Assembly: GCA_965267335.1 (NCBI GenBank)
Contig: OZ253953.1
Coordinates: 4,092,001-4,156,000 of the forward strand
Source: G965267335 sp965267335
GTDB taxonomy: Bacteria > Bacteroidota > Bacteroidia > Cytophagales > JAAEPT01
Direction: 5' to 3'
Length of the DNA: 64,000 nt
This document shows, in pieces, positions 27,105 to 36,806 of the stretch; positions within the stretch are counted from its first letter, which is position 1, and every line of letters begins with the position of its first letter. The position numbers and the translations under genes were made by a program. The notes under the pieces were generated by a model. That model was not told the origin of the DNA and ran no database searches. It saw nothing but the letters and a program-made list of their open reading frames with translations.

Positions 27105-28475
27105 ATGCGTTGGCTAAGTATCATATTATTCCTTTGCACATTGAGTACAGGCTTTTCTCAGGTACAAAGCGATTCTATTCAGATAAATGATATCATCTTA
27201 AATGGTTTAGACAAGACCAAAAGACATATTGTACTTCGCGAACTGGATTTTCAACCCAAGGACAACTTAGCGATCACGGACACTTCCCTTCTTTTCCTGA
27301 AGTCAAAAAACAAAATATTTAATACCGGTCTTTTTATCACGGTCGAGGTACGGTATGAAAACTCGGATGTTGTCATCGACTTAAAAGAGCGGTGGTACAT
27401 CTTTCCAATACCAATTATAGAACTTGCCGATCGCAACTTCAACGAGTGGTGGCAGCAACGAGGTCGAAAGCTCAACCGGCTCGAATATGGAGTAAAATTG
27501 TATCACCATAATATGAGAGGAAGAAACGAAGAACTTAAGCTTGTATTACAGCAAGGTTTCACACCAAAATATGAGCTATTCTACACTATCCCTTATATCA
27601 ACAAAAAATTAAAAACCGGACTCAAGTTTTCAATTTCCTATTCACAAAACAAACAAGTCGCGTATGCAACTATAGCACACAAACTCGGATTTGTAGAAGG
27701 TGAAAATCATATAAGAAAGCGTTTTTATACCGGACTCACTTTGATCAAGCGCTCCCAATTTTACACCACTCATAAATTAAATCTATTCTATAGAAACAAT
27801 CGGATTGGAGATACAATAGTCGAACTTAACCCTAACTATTTTATTAATGGCAATACTAAGGCCAATTACTTCGAATTAAGTTACTCCTTTGATCAGGATA
27901 AACGCGATATACAATACTATCCGCTCAATGGATACCGACTGACTTTTCAAGCTAAAAAACTAGGGCTTGGCATAACAGATGACCTTAATATCTGGCAGCT
28001 TTACGGTAGCATATCGGGTTACAAGGAACTGGGCAATCATATTTACATAGGCGGCAAGATAAAGGGAAAGATTTCCGGCCCTGAAGACCAACCTTTTTTT
28101 AATTTCAGGTCATTGGGCTATAACGAAGATTATGTCAGAGGTTATGAGCTATTCCCGATTGATGGACAGCATTACATTTATTCTCGTAACAGCATCAAGA
28201 AAAGAATCTTTCACAAAGACTTCAAATTCAAGTTACCTTTCACCCACTTTGAATACATCCCTTTTTCAAGCTTCCTTAAATTCTATACCGACTATGGATA
28301 CGTAAACGACTTGACCCAACCATTCAATAACATAGCCTACTCCAACACATTTTTACTGGGATATGGAGTTGGTATTGATTTTGTAACCTATTACGATATC
28401 GTTTTCCGTACAGAATATAGCTTTACACGACATGGAAGTCACGGCCTGTTTTTACATTTTGAAGCTGCTTTTTAG
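27105..28475 (+). CDS. POTRA-domain outer-membrane beta-barrel protein (BamA/TamA-like)
   Basis: A 456-residue outer-membrane protein. It has a signal peptide (MRWLSIILFLCTLSTGFSQ), one POTRA-like domain at about residues 24-95 (IVLRELDFQPKD, NTGLFITVEVRY), and a C-terminal beta-barrel ending in an aromatic (FEAAF). The barrel region shows alternating Tyr/Phe strands and a GYRLTFQAKK segment. With a single POTRA and short length it is more likely an accessory assembly or lipid-transport protein than the essential BamA. It follows lgt by 54 bp and may be co-transcribed. Confidence 0.8.
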   Translation: MRWLSIILFLCTLSTGFSQVQSDSIQINDIILNGLDKTKRHIVLRELDFQPKDNLAITDTSLLFLKSKNKIFNTGLFITVEVRYENSDVVIDLKERWYIFPIPIIELADRNFNEWWQQRGRKLNRLEYGVKLYHHNMRGRNEELKLVLQQGFTPKYELFYTIPYINKKLKTGLKFSISYSQNKQVAYATIAHKLGFVEGENHIRKRFYTGLTLIKRSQFYTTHKLNLFYRNNRIGDTIVELNPNYFINGNTKANYFELSYSFDQDKRDIQYYPLNGYRLTFQAKKLGLGITDDLNIWQLYGSISGYKELGNHIYIGGKIKGKISGPEDQPFFNFRSLGYNEDYVRGYELFPIDGQHYIYSRNSIKKRIFHKDFKFKLPFTHFEYIPFSSFLKFYTDYGYVNDLTQPFNNIAYSNTFLLGYGVGIDFVTYYDIVFRTEYSFTRHGSHGLFLHFEAAF

Positions 28476-28524
28476 AGAAGAAATTGAATAACTGTTATCT
28501 TTCGAGTCCAAAAAATTAATCACT

Positions 28525-30672
28525 ATGAATTTTAAGAAGTCAATTCTATCACTGCTTATTGTTTTCTCGTCCATAATCAGCAGCAAAGCCGATGAAGGTA
28601 TGTGGCTGCTCAATTATCTAAAAAGCCTGAATGCTGATGAAATGAAAAAGCTGGGCTTGTCGATGAGCATTGATGAAATTTATAGTGACACAACCTCAAG
28701 TCTAAAGGATGCGATTGTAAATTTCGGAGGCTTTTGCACGGGCTCGGTAATTTCCAAGGAAGGACTTGTGCTAACGAATCACCATTGTGGTTACGGAGCC
28801 GCACAGGCACATAGCACTCCTGAAAGAAATATACTTCGTGATGGCTACTGGGCCATGAACCGTGATCAGGAGTTACCCAATGAGGATTTGACTGTCTCAT
28901 TCCTGGTTTCAATGAGAGATGTTACTGATATCATGGATGCTACAAGAGACAAAGTTCCCGAAGGCACAGATCCACGCAAAGCTCTATTGGAAACAAGGGA
29001 CAGCCTGATTGAAAAAGCTACCGAAGGGACACACTACAATGCGGAGCTCAAACCATTTTTTGGTGGAAATAAATACTTCCTATTCTTATTCGAAACTTTT
29101 GAAGATATCAGACTGGTGGGAGTTCCTCCAGAGTCGATTGGAAAGTACGGAGGAGATACGGACAATTGGATGTGGCCTCGACATACCGGTGACTTTACCC
29201 TATTCAGAATCTATACCGGACCCGATGGGAAACCAGCCAAATACTCTGAACAAAACGTTCCATTAAAACCAAAGCATTACCTTCCCATTTCCTTAAAGGG
29301 AGTCAAAAAAAATGATTTCAGTATGGTTCTTGGCTTCCCCGGAGGTACCGATCGGTACATGACCTCACACGGCATTCAAAACATACAAAAAAACCTTCAC
29401 CCGGCTGGTATTAAAATACGAGAAAAGAGGCTCTCAATCATGAAGGAACTGATGCGCAAGAATCAAACCATCAATATTCAATACGCTTCAAAGTATGCCC
29501 GAATCAGTAACTACTACAAAAACTGGATCGGACAATTGAATAGCTTCATTAAACTGGATATCATCAATAAAAAAATTCAGGAAGAACGTGAGTTTCGGCA
29601 ATGGGTCGAAGCTGACCCAGACCGAAAGGAAAAGTATGGCGGAGTTCTGGATCGAATTGCAAAAAGCTATCAGATTATGTCAAAATTTGAAGCAATATCC
29701 ATGTGGGTTGAGGAGGCTGGATTTGGCCCTGAAGTCATGGAATTCGCCTATCGGGTTGATAAAATTCTAAGCAATGAAAACATTCCTGCTGAACAAAAAG
29801 CAGGTATACTCCAAAAACAAATCGAAGAACACTTTAAGGATTATTCCGCGGAAGTTGACAAAAAGGAGTTGGCAGCACTTTTCGAACTGTATGAGCTGGG
29901 AGTTCCGAAAGACATGCACCCCATCACTTTTGAAACGGTCAAGAAAAAATTTAAAGGTGACTGGAATAAATTCGCAGAGACGGTCTTTAAAAAATCACCT
30001 TTTGTCACCAGGGAAAGAATAGAAGCTTTGCTTAGTGATTCTCCGGATAAAATTCAAAAGACCCTAGAGAAAGACTTGATATATCAAACAATGATATCTC
30101 TTATCGGAAAGTATCGATCTCTGTTTAAAGATGTCGCAATCGCTGAAGGGGACCTAAAGCAAGCCACGAGAATTTATATTGGTGGTATAATGGAAATGAA
30201 AAAAGATCTAAAATTATATCCAGATGCCAATTTCACAATGAGATTGACTTACGGCCAGGTACTGGACTATCAACCCAGAGATGCTGTTCAATATGATTAC
30301 CTCACGACTCTAAATGGTGTTATGGAAAAGGAAAACCCGGATAACCCGGAAGAATTTACCGTGCATCCAAAACTTAAGGATATCTATAGAAATAAGGACT
30401 ATGGTCAGTACGGCTCTGGCACCACCATGCCCGTGAACTTCACTACAAACAATGATATAACTGGTGGTAATAGCGGCAGCCCAGTAATTAATGGTGAAGG
30501 GCATCTGATTGGCTGTGCCTTCGATGGTAATTGGGAGGCTATGAGTGGTGATTACGTTTTTGAACCAAATCTACAGAGATGTATCAACGTAGATATTCGG
30601 TACATACTCCTAATCATTGATAAGTTTGCCGGAGCTACACACCTGGTTGAAGAAATGACTTTAATTAAATAA
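28525..30672 (+). CDS. S46 family dipeptidyl-peptidase, DPP7-type
   Basis: A periplasmic serine exopeptidase that releases dipeptides from peptide N-termini. It has a signal peptide (MNFKKSILSLLIVFSSIISS, cleavage near KA) and 715 residues, the usual length. Catalytic residues are His86/87 in TNHHCGY and Ser650 in GGNSGSP. The specificity residue 18 positions after the serine is Gly668 (FDGNWEAMSGD). In the characterised enzymes Gly at this site marks DPP7 (hydrophobic P1), while Arg marks DPP11 (Asp/Glu P1). It probably serves peptide nutrition. It faces the GH5 gene with an 18-bp gap. Confidence 0.93.
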   Translation: MNFKKSILSLLIVFSSIISSKADEGMWLLNYLKSLNADEMKKLGLSMSIDEIYSDTTSSLKDAIVNFGGFCTGSVISKEGLVLTNHHCGYGAAQAHSTPERNILRDGYWAMNRDQELPNEDLTVSFLVSMRDVTDIMDATRDKVPEGTDPRKALLETRDSLIEKATEGTHYNAELKPFFGGNKYFLFLFETFEDIRLVGVPPESIGKYGGDTDNWMWPRHTGDFTLFRIYTGPDGKPAKYSEQNVPLKPKHYLPISLKGVKKNDFSMVLGFPGGTDRYMTSHGIQNIQKNLHPAGIKIREKRLSIMKELMRKNQTINIQYASKYARISNYYKNWIGQLNSFIKLDIINKKIQEEREFRQWVEADPDRKEKYGGVLDRIAKSYQIMSKFEAISMWVEEAGFGPEVMEFAYRVDKILSNENIPAEQKAGILQKQIEEHFKDYSAEVDKKELAALFELYELGVPKDMHPITFETVKKKFKGDWNKFAETVFKKSPFVTRERIEALLSDSPDKIQKTLEKDLIYQTMISLIGKYRSLFKDVAIAEGDLKQATRIYIGGIMEMKKDLKLYPDANFTMRLTYGQVLDYQPRDAVQYDYLTTLNGVMEKENPDNPEEFTVHPKLKDIYRNKDYGQYGSGTTMPVNFTTNNDITGGNSGSPVINGEGHLIGCAFDGNWEAMSGDYVFEPNLQRCINVDIRYILLIIDKFAGATHLVEEMTLIK

Positions 30673-30690
30673 TGTGCGTTCGGTAGGTTT

Positions 30691-31935
30691 CTATCTTGGT
30701 GAACTGAACCCTCCGTATTCCACACATTTAGCGCGCACGTAAGTACCAGATTCGGTCAAATGAGTTGAAGTCCAGTTGCCATTGGTCGGTGCGTTATGTG
30801 TAAGCGCTGCAGATGTTTCGTCTTTATCTGCAACAGACCAGTTACACCAACTAATATCGTGTTTATCGAGTATGCTAAGCCAATCATTAGTATTATCAAC
30901 ATTAAAGTTCCCATTGCCATTTGCTTCGCTCACTCCCCATTCCGAAACGAAAATTGGAACATTATTGTCAAGGGCTTCCTTCAATTTGCCCTTTAGTGAA
31001 TTATGTCCCATCTCAGATGCATAAAAGTGCAGACAATACATGATGTTGGTACCGGTAAGTGGATCATCATGCCCCACTTCAATTCCCTGTGAATAATTAG
31101 GTGTTCCTGCCAGAATAATATTGTCGGGGTCAATGGCGCGAATCGAATCAGTGACCTCCTGTAGGTAGGCCTTAATCGTAGGCCAACCAACTCCTATCGG
31201 CTCGTTATACAATTCATACATTACATTTGGCTGATCACCATACTTATTGGCCATATACTGAAAAAATGATACCGCATCGTCTGTATAATTGTAAGCATAA
31301 TGAGAATGCCAGTCGATGATAACATACATTCCTTTTGCTATAGCGGCATCGACAACTGCTTCCACTTTGGCCAATTCTGCACTCGGATTAGAGAGGTATC
31401 CCCCGCTGGCCTCCACTCCCATCGATGCCCTGACAATTGTACACTCCCAATCATCAGCAAGATGGTTGACTACATTACTGTTCCAATATTTTCCGATCCA
31501 CTGGCTCCAGAAAAAACTCATCCCTTTCAATTGAACCGGAACGCCCAACTCGTCCACAAGCTTACCATTAGCAACCGAAAGCTGACCATATGCAGCCACT
31601 GGATTATCTTCTTGAGAAGTAAAATAGGCTTTTACCGTCCTGTCACCATTTACGGTGATTTTTGCTACTTCTCCATCTTCAGAATCCACTCCTTCCCAAT
31701 GTGAGAACTGGTAGCCTGCATAGGGGGTACTCGCGGTTAGTCTTACTGTAGTACCTTCTCTCACCACGGACAAGTCCACTGTTGAACCATCGCCATCATC
31801 TGTTGCTACTACACTTCCTCTGTTTTTACTAATAATTTTTAGATTCACTTCGTGACGTGGTACTACCTCGACCTTCCGGCAGGAGTTGTTCAGAATTATG
31901 ATAGAAAGCAGAAAAATTACTTTATACAGCCTCAT
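30691..31935 (-). CDS. GH5 glycoside hydrolase (cellulase-like) lipoprotein
   Basis: A 414-residue predicted lipoprotein. N-terminal signal with a weak lipobox (LNNSC, Cys19); a small repeat domain at about residues 28-106 of the InlB B-repeat/Bacterial_repeat type (FSHWEGVDSEDG, VKAYF); then a GH5 TIM barrel, probably subfamily 2. The acid/base Glu245 is in LYNEPIG and the nucleophile Glu332 in FVSEWG. HFYASE and a Trp-rich end complete the site. It should cleave beta-1,4-glucans. It is not next to SusC/SusD genes, so it stands outside a typical polysaccharide utilisation locus. Confidence 0.9.
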   Translation of the reverse strand: MRLYKVIFLLSIIILNNSCRKVEVVPRHEVNLKIISKNRGSVVATDDGDGSTVDLSVVREGTTVRLTASTPYAGYQFSHWEGVDSEDGEVAKITVNGDRTVKAYFTSQEDNPVAAYGQLSVANGKLVDELGVPVQLKGMSFFWSQWIGKYWNSNVVNHLADDWECTIVRASMGVEASGGYLSNPSAELAKVEAVVDAAIAKGMYVIIDWHSHYAYNYTDDAVSFFQYMANKYGDQPNVMYELYNEPIGVGWPTIKAYLQEVTDSIRAIDPDNIILAGTPNYSQGIEVGHDDPLTGTNIMYCLHFYASEMGHNSLKGKLKEALDNNVPIFVSEWGVSEANGNGNFNVDNTNDWLSILDKHDISWCNWSVADKDETSAALTHNAPTNGNWTSTHLTESGTYVRAKCVEYGGFSSPR

Positions 31936-31996
31936 ATTGCATTCGAGTTAAGAATTAATGTCGTAAGTAAGGTAGGCTCAGGCGCGATTCTATTAA

Positions 31997-32004
31997 CAAA
32001 TATA
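31997..32004 (-). promoter_or_regulatory. Candidate -7 box of the GH5 gene
   Basis: TATATTTG on the minus strand, about 60 bp before the GH5 start. The nearest upstream TTG (32032-32030) is 25 bases away, longer than the usual 19-21, so only the -7 box is convincing. Confidence 0.35.
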
Positions 32005-32127
32005 TATTGAAGCGGACCATATGAAAAGTCAAATTACCTGAATCGTAGTACACATACACCCTTAAATACTTACTTATGAATACGAATAAAGCGGATAGGT
32101 AACAACCTGATGATATTATTTATGGAA

Positions 32128-33744
32128 TTATTTTGTTAATTCCTCTGCCTGTTGAATGGAAGCAAGTGCTTTTTTAACACAGGAATCACTTGAATGGCGA
32201 ACTTTATAGAATCCGAGGTTATCCCATAATTCTTTGGCAATATAGGACTTCATAAACTCTGCAATCAGTGGTGCTGAGTTCCATAGTTCAGTGCTTTCTG
32301 TTGGAACTCCTCTTTTTTCAGCATATGCTGCCAGATTGGTTATCATACGATTAGAAACTTTATAAGACTTAACGAACCGATCGAGCCCTTTTTTGCGCAA
32401 TGCATCCCTTTGATCTTGTGCAACCATGATCGAATACTCTATCAGTAAATTAGAATTATAAAGCTTGTTGAAATAAGCTGAATAGTGACTTGTATCATCG
32501 GGAACAAATATGTCGGGGGTAATTCCACCGCCTCCATATACGGTCCTTCCTTTTACAGTTTTAAACTTCAACGAGTCAATATTCTTTATACTGTCGGCAT
32601 GATATAATTCACCGCTTTGACTTCTCGAATAGGGTTCAAGAGAATACAAATCCAGGTTGTCGTAAGATTTTTGAATACACCTTCCACTCGGAGTAAAATA
32701 CCTGGAAGTGGTTAGAATAAGGCCTGAACCATCACTTAGCTTTATTGGAGTTTGCACTAACCCTTTCGCATATGTTCTACGTCCTACAAGTAATGCCCGG
32801 TCATTATCCTGAAGTGCTCCGGCAACAATTTCAGATGCAGAGGCACTTTTTTCATCTATCAATATAATCAAAGGACCTTCTTCAAATGCTCCCTGAATTT
32901 CTGCTCTATAGTAGGTCCTGTCGGAATTGGGGCGACCATGTGTATACAATATGGTATCTCCATCCTTCAGAAATTGATCGGCAATATCTGTCGCTTCAGA
33001 CAACAACCCTCCAGGGTTACCCCTCAGGTCTACGATCAGATTTTTCATTCCCTGAGACTTCAATTCCTTAATAGCCTCTTCGAAGGGGGTACCAGCATCC
33101 CGATTGAACTTGCTCAATTTCAAATAACCGGTCGATTTGTCAATCATATAGTTCACATTCAATGAACGCTGCTCAATTTTTTCCCGAATCAGGTTAAGTG
33201 AAATCAGCTCAGCGCCATCCCTTCTCTTAACAGACACCGAAACAGGTTCTCCAACTTCCCCTTTTAATCGATCAAAAATTACTGCTTCGTTTATACCAGC
33301 CCCTACAATTAGTTGATCATCTACTTTGACAATTTTGTCTCCGCTCATCATACCTCCCTTTTCAGCAGGGCTACCTTCCAGAACCTTTAAGACGAATATT
33401 GTATCCTTTACAATCCGAAATTCAATTCCAATACCAGCAAATTCCTTTTGTAAGGACGCTTCTTCCACAATTTGGTTTTCCAGTGGAATATACCTGGTGT
33501 GAGGGTCAAGTTCTTCTTTGATTTTATGAAACAGGTTTTCACTAAGAAGAACCACATCAATACTGTCAACGTAGCTTTCATTGATGTGATTGATTATTTC
33601 ACCAAATTTCTGAGTAGACTTACTTACATCGTTATTAGAAAAGCTTTTGTCACCAATGATATACCCGATTGCCACTCCAACAGAAAGAGCCAAAGCGAGG
33701 GCTAGGGGTAATATTGCATTAGTGGGCTTTGCTTGTTCACTCAT
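32128..33744 (-). CDS. S41 family C-terminal processing peptidase (CtpA-like)
   Basis: A 538-residue membrane-anchored periplasmic protease, counting from ATG at 33744 (MSEQAKP). A TTG 18 bp upstream is possible but adds only six residues. One N-terminal membrane segment (about 11-31), a PDZ domain at about 95-180 (GIGIEF, SPAEKGGMMSGDKI), and an S41 core with DLRGNPGGLL, the nucleophile in KSASASEIVAGAL (Ser302/304) and Lys327 in YAKGLVQT. It degrades or trims envelope proteins at their C-termini. It is last of three genes on the minus strand, 14 bp after the FAD oxidoreductase, an unusual partnership. Confidence 0.93.
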   Translation of the reverse strand: MSEQAKPTNAILPLALALALSVGVAIGYIIGDKSFSNNDVSKSTQKFGEIINHINESYVDSIDVVLLSENLFHKIKEELDPHTRYIPLENQIVEEASLQKEFAGIGIEFRIVKDTIFVLKVLEGSPAEKGGMMSGDKIVKVDDQLIVGAGINEAVIFDRLKGEVGEPVSVSVKRRDGAELISLNLIREKIEQRSLNVNYMIDKSTGYLKLSKFNRDAGTPFEEAIKELKSQGMKNLIVDLRGNPGGLLSEATDIADQFLKDGDTILYTHGRPNSDRTYYRAEIQGAFEEGPLIILIDEKSASASEIVAGALQDNDRALLVGRRTYAKGLVQTPIKLSDGSGLILTTSRYFTPSGRCIQKSYDNLDLYSLEPYSRSQSGELYHADSIKNIDSLKFKTVKGRTVYGGGGITPDIFVPDDTSHYSAYFNKLYNSNLLIEYSIMVAQDQRDALRKKGLDRFVKSYKVSNRMITNLAAYAEKRGVPTESTELWNSAPLIAEFMKSYIAKELWDNLGFYKVRHSSDSCVKKALASIQQAEELTK

Positions 33745-33758
33745 GGTTCGTAAAAATA

Positions 33759-35087
33759 TCAAAAATGACCTTTTTCACAGATCATATTAGCCAATTCTTT
33801 TGCCTGAAACATTATGTTGTGAATATGGGAATAGGCAAACAATCCGTTTCTTCCTAGAAGATGAAGATTCTCATAGGGTTCGAAAAGTTCAACCAATTGA
33901 TTCACATCTGCTTCATAACCCTGAGTCAATATAGGATAGGCTTTGTGAAGAATTTTATGCTCGGTTCTTAGAATATCAGATTTATTGATCAATCCAATAT
34001 CTGTAAGTTGATCACATACGGTTCTACAAACAGAGTCAATCGAACCCTCATTAATAGGAGATGACAAAGGAACTTCGGCAACCAGCATTGTTTGCCGAGC
34101 TGGAGCCATAGTTTTGCTTCTGTTCTTAGGCTCTACCACACGGGTAAAAATATACTCCTTCTCCGGAAAATAAAGTGTTGCATTACTTGTGACCTTCGGT
34201 GTATCCAAAAAAACAGCCACCAATAAAACATCTCTGAACCTCAACTTCGTGGCAATGCTCACAATGTTTTCAGGAACTACCTCTCCTAACATTCTAGTCA
34301 ATTGGGTTAAAGGAAGTGTCGATATTAATTCATCAACCGGAACCGTGTCCTTATCGTTTATCGTTATGCTTTCGATTACATTTTCCGAACACTGCACTCC
34401 AGTAATCATACTTCGGGTTTGACAATACTGTGGACCGATCTGATCAACTAATGCTTGGGCTAATTGTCCGATCCCCTCCTTGGGGTAATAAAAGCTTCCG
34501 TCAAGGTGGTTTTTCTTTTTGAAAATAGCATCAAAGAAAAATCCTCCAAGATTCAATCCTTTCAGCCTTCCGCCTGAAATATCCGGAGAGAGTTGATCCG
34601 CAGGAGCTCCCCACAATTTTTCACTGTAAGGAATGAGAAACTTCCCGGAGATATCCTTTCCATAGACCCTTTCGACCCTTGCCTTAAATGACTCACCCGA
34701 GTTACGCCCCTGAAGCTTACTATTAACGACACTGATCGATGCCTTCGTAAAATCACGAATACCAAGGTGTTTAAGTAGGTTACCAGGACGTAAGGGAAAG
34801 TCAATAAAACTACCATCAAAATAAATTTGGCTTGGTGCGCTTACAAGCTGCAGTGAATTACCAAGAAGCTCTTTCACTTTATGGGTGATTTCGGGAATTT
34901 TATCATGAAACCTGTGTGCGCCAGAATCATATCTAAAAGCATCAGAAACGAATGTTCTCGCATTCCCACCAAAGTGATTGCTACCTTCATAGAGTTTTAT
35001 CGAACAGCCTCTCTCCCTTAAAAAATAAGCGCTGGCCAGGCCTGCAGGTCCCCCTCCTATGATATGTACCTCTTTATTTTTTTTCAT
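33759..35087 (-). CDS. FAD-dependent oxidoreductase (protoporphyrinogen oxidase / amine oxidase-like)
   Basis: A 442-residue flavoprotein with no signal peptide. The N-terminal dinucleotide-binding motif is IIGGGPAGLASAYFLRERG, followed by acidic Glu at the strand 2 end (KLYEG). The GGNART, SGAHRFHDK and YSEKLWGAPADQLSPDI segments and the C-terminal GRNGLFAYSHIHN resemble proteins annotated as protoporphyrinogen oxidase-like or UDP-galactopyranose-mutase-like in glycan clusters. It overlaps the GT39-like gene by 14 bp, so the two are surely co-expressed. The substrate is unknown. Linkage to a polyprenyl-sugar-type transferase favours a lipid or sugar substrate over heme. Confidence 0.8.
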   Translation of the reverse strand: MKKNKEVHIIGGGPAGLASAYFLRERGCSIKLYEGSNHFGGNARTFVSDAFRYDSGAHRFHDKIPEITHKVKELLGNSLQLVSAPSQIYFDGSFIDFPLRPGNLLKHLGIRDFTKASISVVNSKLQGRNSGESFKARVERVYGKDISGKFLIPYSEKLWGAPADQLSPDISGGRLKGLNLGGFFFDAIFKKKNHLDGSFYYPKEGIGQLAQALVDQIGPQYCQTRSMITGVQCSENVIESITINDKDTVPVDELISTLPLTQLTRMLGEVVPENIVSIATKLRFRDVLLVAVFLDTPKVTSNATLYFPEKEYIFTRVVEPKNRSKTMAPARQTMLVAEVPLSSPINEGSIDSVCRTVCDQLTDIGLINKSDILRTEHKILHKAYPILTQGYEADVNQLVELFEPYENLHLLGRNGLFAYSHIHNIMFQAKELANMICEKGHF

Positions 35088-36465
35088 ATCGATATAAAGA
35101 GACCTCTGGCCACATACGATTTACAAAGGGATTGTGGTAAAATGTAGTATCACCAACATAGGTATATCCGTCTATTTCCTGGGATGTAAAAGTAAAGAGC
35201 ACCTCTTCACCTGCGGGCTTCGCAATATCAATATCATAATGAACCCCATTAAATGAGGCTAGCAGCACTCTTTTTTTCAGCAGTTCAGGACCAGCAATTC
35301 GAAAGTTATTATAGGGCTTAAGATATCTGATTACCTGCTCGATTGCTGTCGGTTGCCTGTGTTGCAATACCAAGGGAACTGTGATGGTCAGATTGGCCAA
35401 GACCAATAAACTTAGAAGAGTATATCTAGGAGCTTTTAATTTAACAACTGAGTATCCTTGATAAGCCAAAATAAGAAAAGGAATCAGCAATGGCATAATG
35501 TGCCTGGACTTGTAAAGGACATTTTGGAATAAGAGTACCCATATGAAGTAGAGCAAGAAACAACCAATCAGTAGCCATTCAAATCGAGTGAACTTTCTGC
35601 CCTGGTAATTAAAAACAAAGCCCACAAGTCCGGACAAAATCATTAATGAGTTAATCATGGTTAACCAATGTCGTCCAGGAAGCCAGCCTCCAAGTCCGTC
35701 AGCCCAAGTGTAAATAACTATTGCTTTAGCACGCAGTAAGATATCCGGCTCATTATACACAGTCCCTCCAAAGTCCTGAAAGTGACCCTGGGTTTGTTTC
35801 TGCGCAGCAAAGATAAGTTCATCCCATCCGGTATCTACAATCAGGGGAATTAACCATATTAATACAAAAACAATCCCTGTTCCCAGAAATGACCAAATAT
35901 GCTTTTGAGCAGTAGATAAGATAAATATGGTAGGTACCAATAATAATGGAAAATAGGACAAGCGAACTCCTGCCAGCAAAGCAAAAAGTGCAATTGAATA
36001 TACTCCCGCGTACTGATCCCGCTCAAAATACCACTTCCGAAAATAGCAGAGAGAAGCGATTGCTATCCCAAGACCCAATAAATCAGGCATAAACCGATTA
36101 GACATGATCCAAAACAAAGGATTCACAATTACGAGAGTGCTCAAAAAAATATTATCCCTCCCTAAAATTAATTTTGGCAGATAATATGCAATTAAGAAAA
36201 TAGCTACACCACCCAGAACAGCAAATGAGAAGCCCAAATTACCTGACACACTATAGATACACTTTACGAGAAAGCAAAAAACCGGGTACGCTGGAAAGTG
36301 AGGTTGAAAAGACGCAACATCATAATTCTGAACTCCTAAAGCAAACCGTAAACTATCAACATCTTCTATGTAGTCGATATGAGTAAATACCCTCGTGATC
36401 AAGCAAAATAGTGCCATCAATAAAGGGTAGTAGTACGATTGATACGTTCGTTGATTGGTTGTCAA
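35074..36465 (-). CDS. GT39-like polytopic membrane glycosyltransferase
   Basis: A 463-residue membrane protein with about ten hydrophobic segments spread from residue 12 to 375, then a soluble C-terminal part (about 380-463). After the first segment it has DYIEDVDSLRFALG, an acidic loop in the position of the catalytic loop of GT-C enzymes such as GT39 mannosyltransferases and ArnT. These use polyprenyl-phosphate sugars outside the inner membrane. It is first of a three-gene operon (GT39-like, FAD oxidoreductase, S41 protease). The acceptor is unknown. TAGTTTTG (36489-36482) is a possible -7 box. Confidence 0.7.
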   Translation of the reverse strand: MTTNQRTYQSYYYPLLMALFCLITRVFTHIDYIEDVDSLRFALGVQNYDVASFQPHFPAYPVFCFLVKCIYSVSGNLGFSFAVLGGVAIFLIAYYLPKLILGRDNIFLSTLVIVNPLFWIMSNRFMPDLLGLGIAIASLCYFRKWYFERDQYAGVYSIALFALLAGVRLSYFPLLLVPTIFILSTAQKHIWSFLGTGIVFVLIWLIPLIVDTGWDELIFAAQKQTQGHFQDFGGTVYNEPDILLRAKAIVIYTWADGLGGWLPGRHWLTMINSLMILSGLVGFVFNYQGRKFTRFEWLLIGCFLLYFIWVLLFQNVLYKSRHIMPLLIPFLILAYQGYSVVKLKAPRYTLLSLLVLANLTITVPLVLQHRQPTAIEQVIRYLKPYNNFRIAGPELLKKRVLLASFNGVHYDIDIAKPAGEEVLFTFTSQEIDGYTYVGDTTFYHNPFVNRMWPEVSLYRYEKK

Positions 36466-36584
36466 ATCACTGTATTTTAAGCAAAACTAAGGAAATTGTT
36501 AACTATTTAGAATTAATCTAAATAAATGTTGCGTCTTAATTTTCTGTTCATTTAATTTGTCGCCCGATACAGTAATTCATTCGC

Positions 36585-36800
36585 ATGAAATTAACCCTAA
36601 AAAGCAAAACGCCATTTATCGTCACAGCAGCAATTCTATTGTTTGGCGTGATTGGGCTATTTTCTTGCGAGGACGATGCCATCGTAACACCCACCAAAGA
36701 CGATACTGACGATTGTACCGGTAGCTATTGCGAACTGGATATGAATAAGTCAACCAAGGATATCGTTCTGGTACAAAACAATAATCCACAAACATTTTAG
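36585..36800 (+). CDS. Small lipoprotein, unknown function
   Basis: A 71-residue protein with an N-terminal hydrophobic segment and lipobox GLFSCEDD (Cys28), followed by an acidic, Thr/Asp-rich tail with two more cysteines (DDCTGSYC). The CEDD after the lipid-bearing cysteine resembles Bacteroidota surface-export signals. It sits 6 bp before a FecA-like TonB receptor and is surely in its operon. A metal- or ligand-binding helper role is possible but is inference. The acidic DDTDDC stretch and the CTGSYC pair are the only visible hints. Confidence 0.75.
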   Translation: MKLTLKSKTPFIVTAAILLFGVIGLFSCEDDAIVTPTKDDTDDCTGSYCELDMNKSTKDIVLVQNNNPQTF

Positions 36801-36806
36801 ATTGCT

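Noticed and set aside
33745..33762. TTG start for the S41 protease that would overlap the FAD oxidoreductase stop
   Set aside because: ATG 18 bp downstream gives a normal N-terminus and membrane anchor. The extra residues add nothing, though the TTG cannot be excluded.
36556..36583. Promoter before the 71-aa lipoprotein (TTTG and ATTCG)
   Set aside because: Spacing and the -7 match are poor; left out of the feature list.
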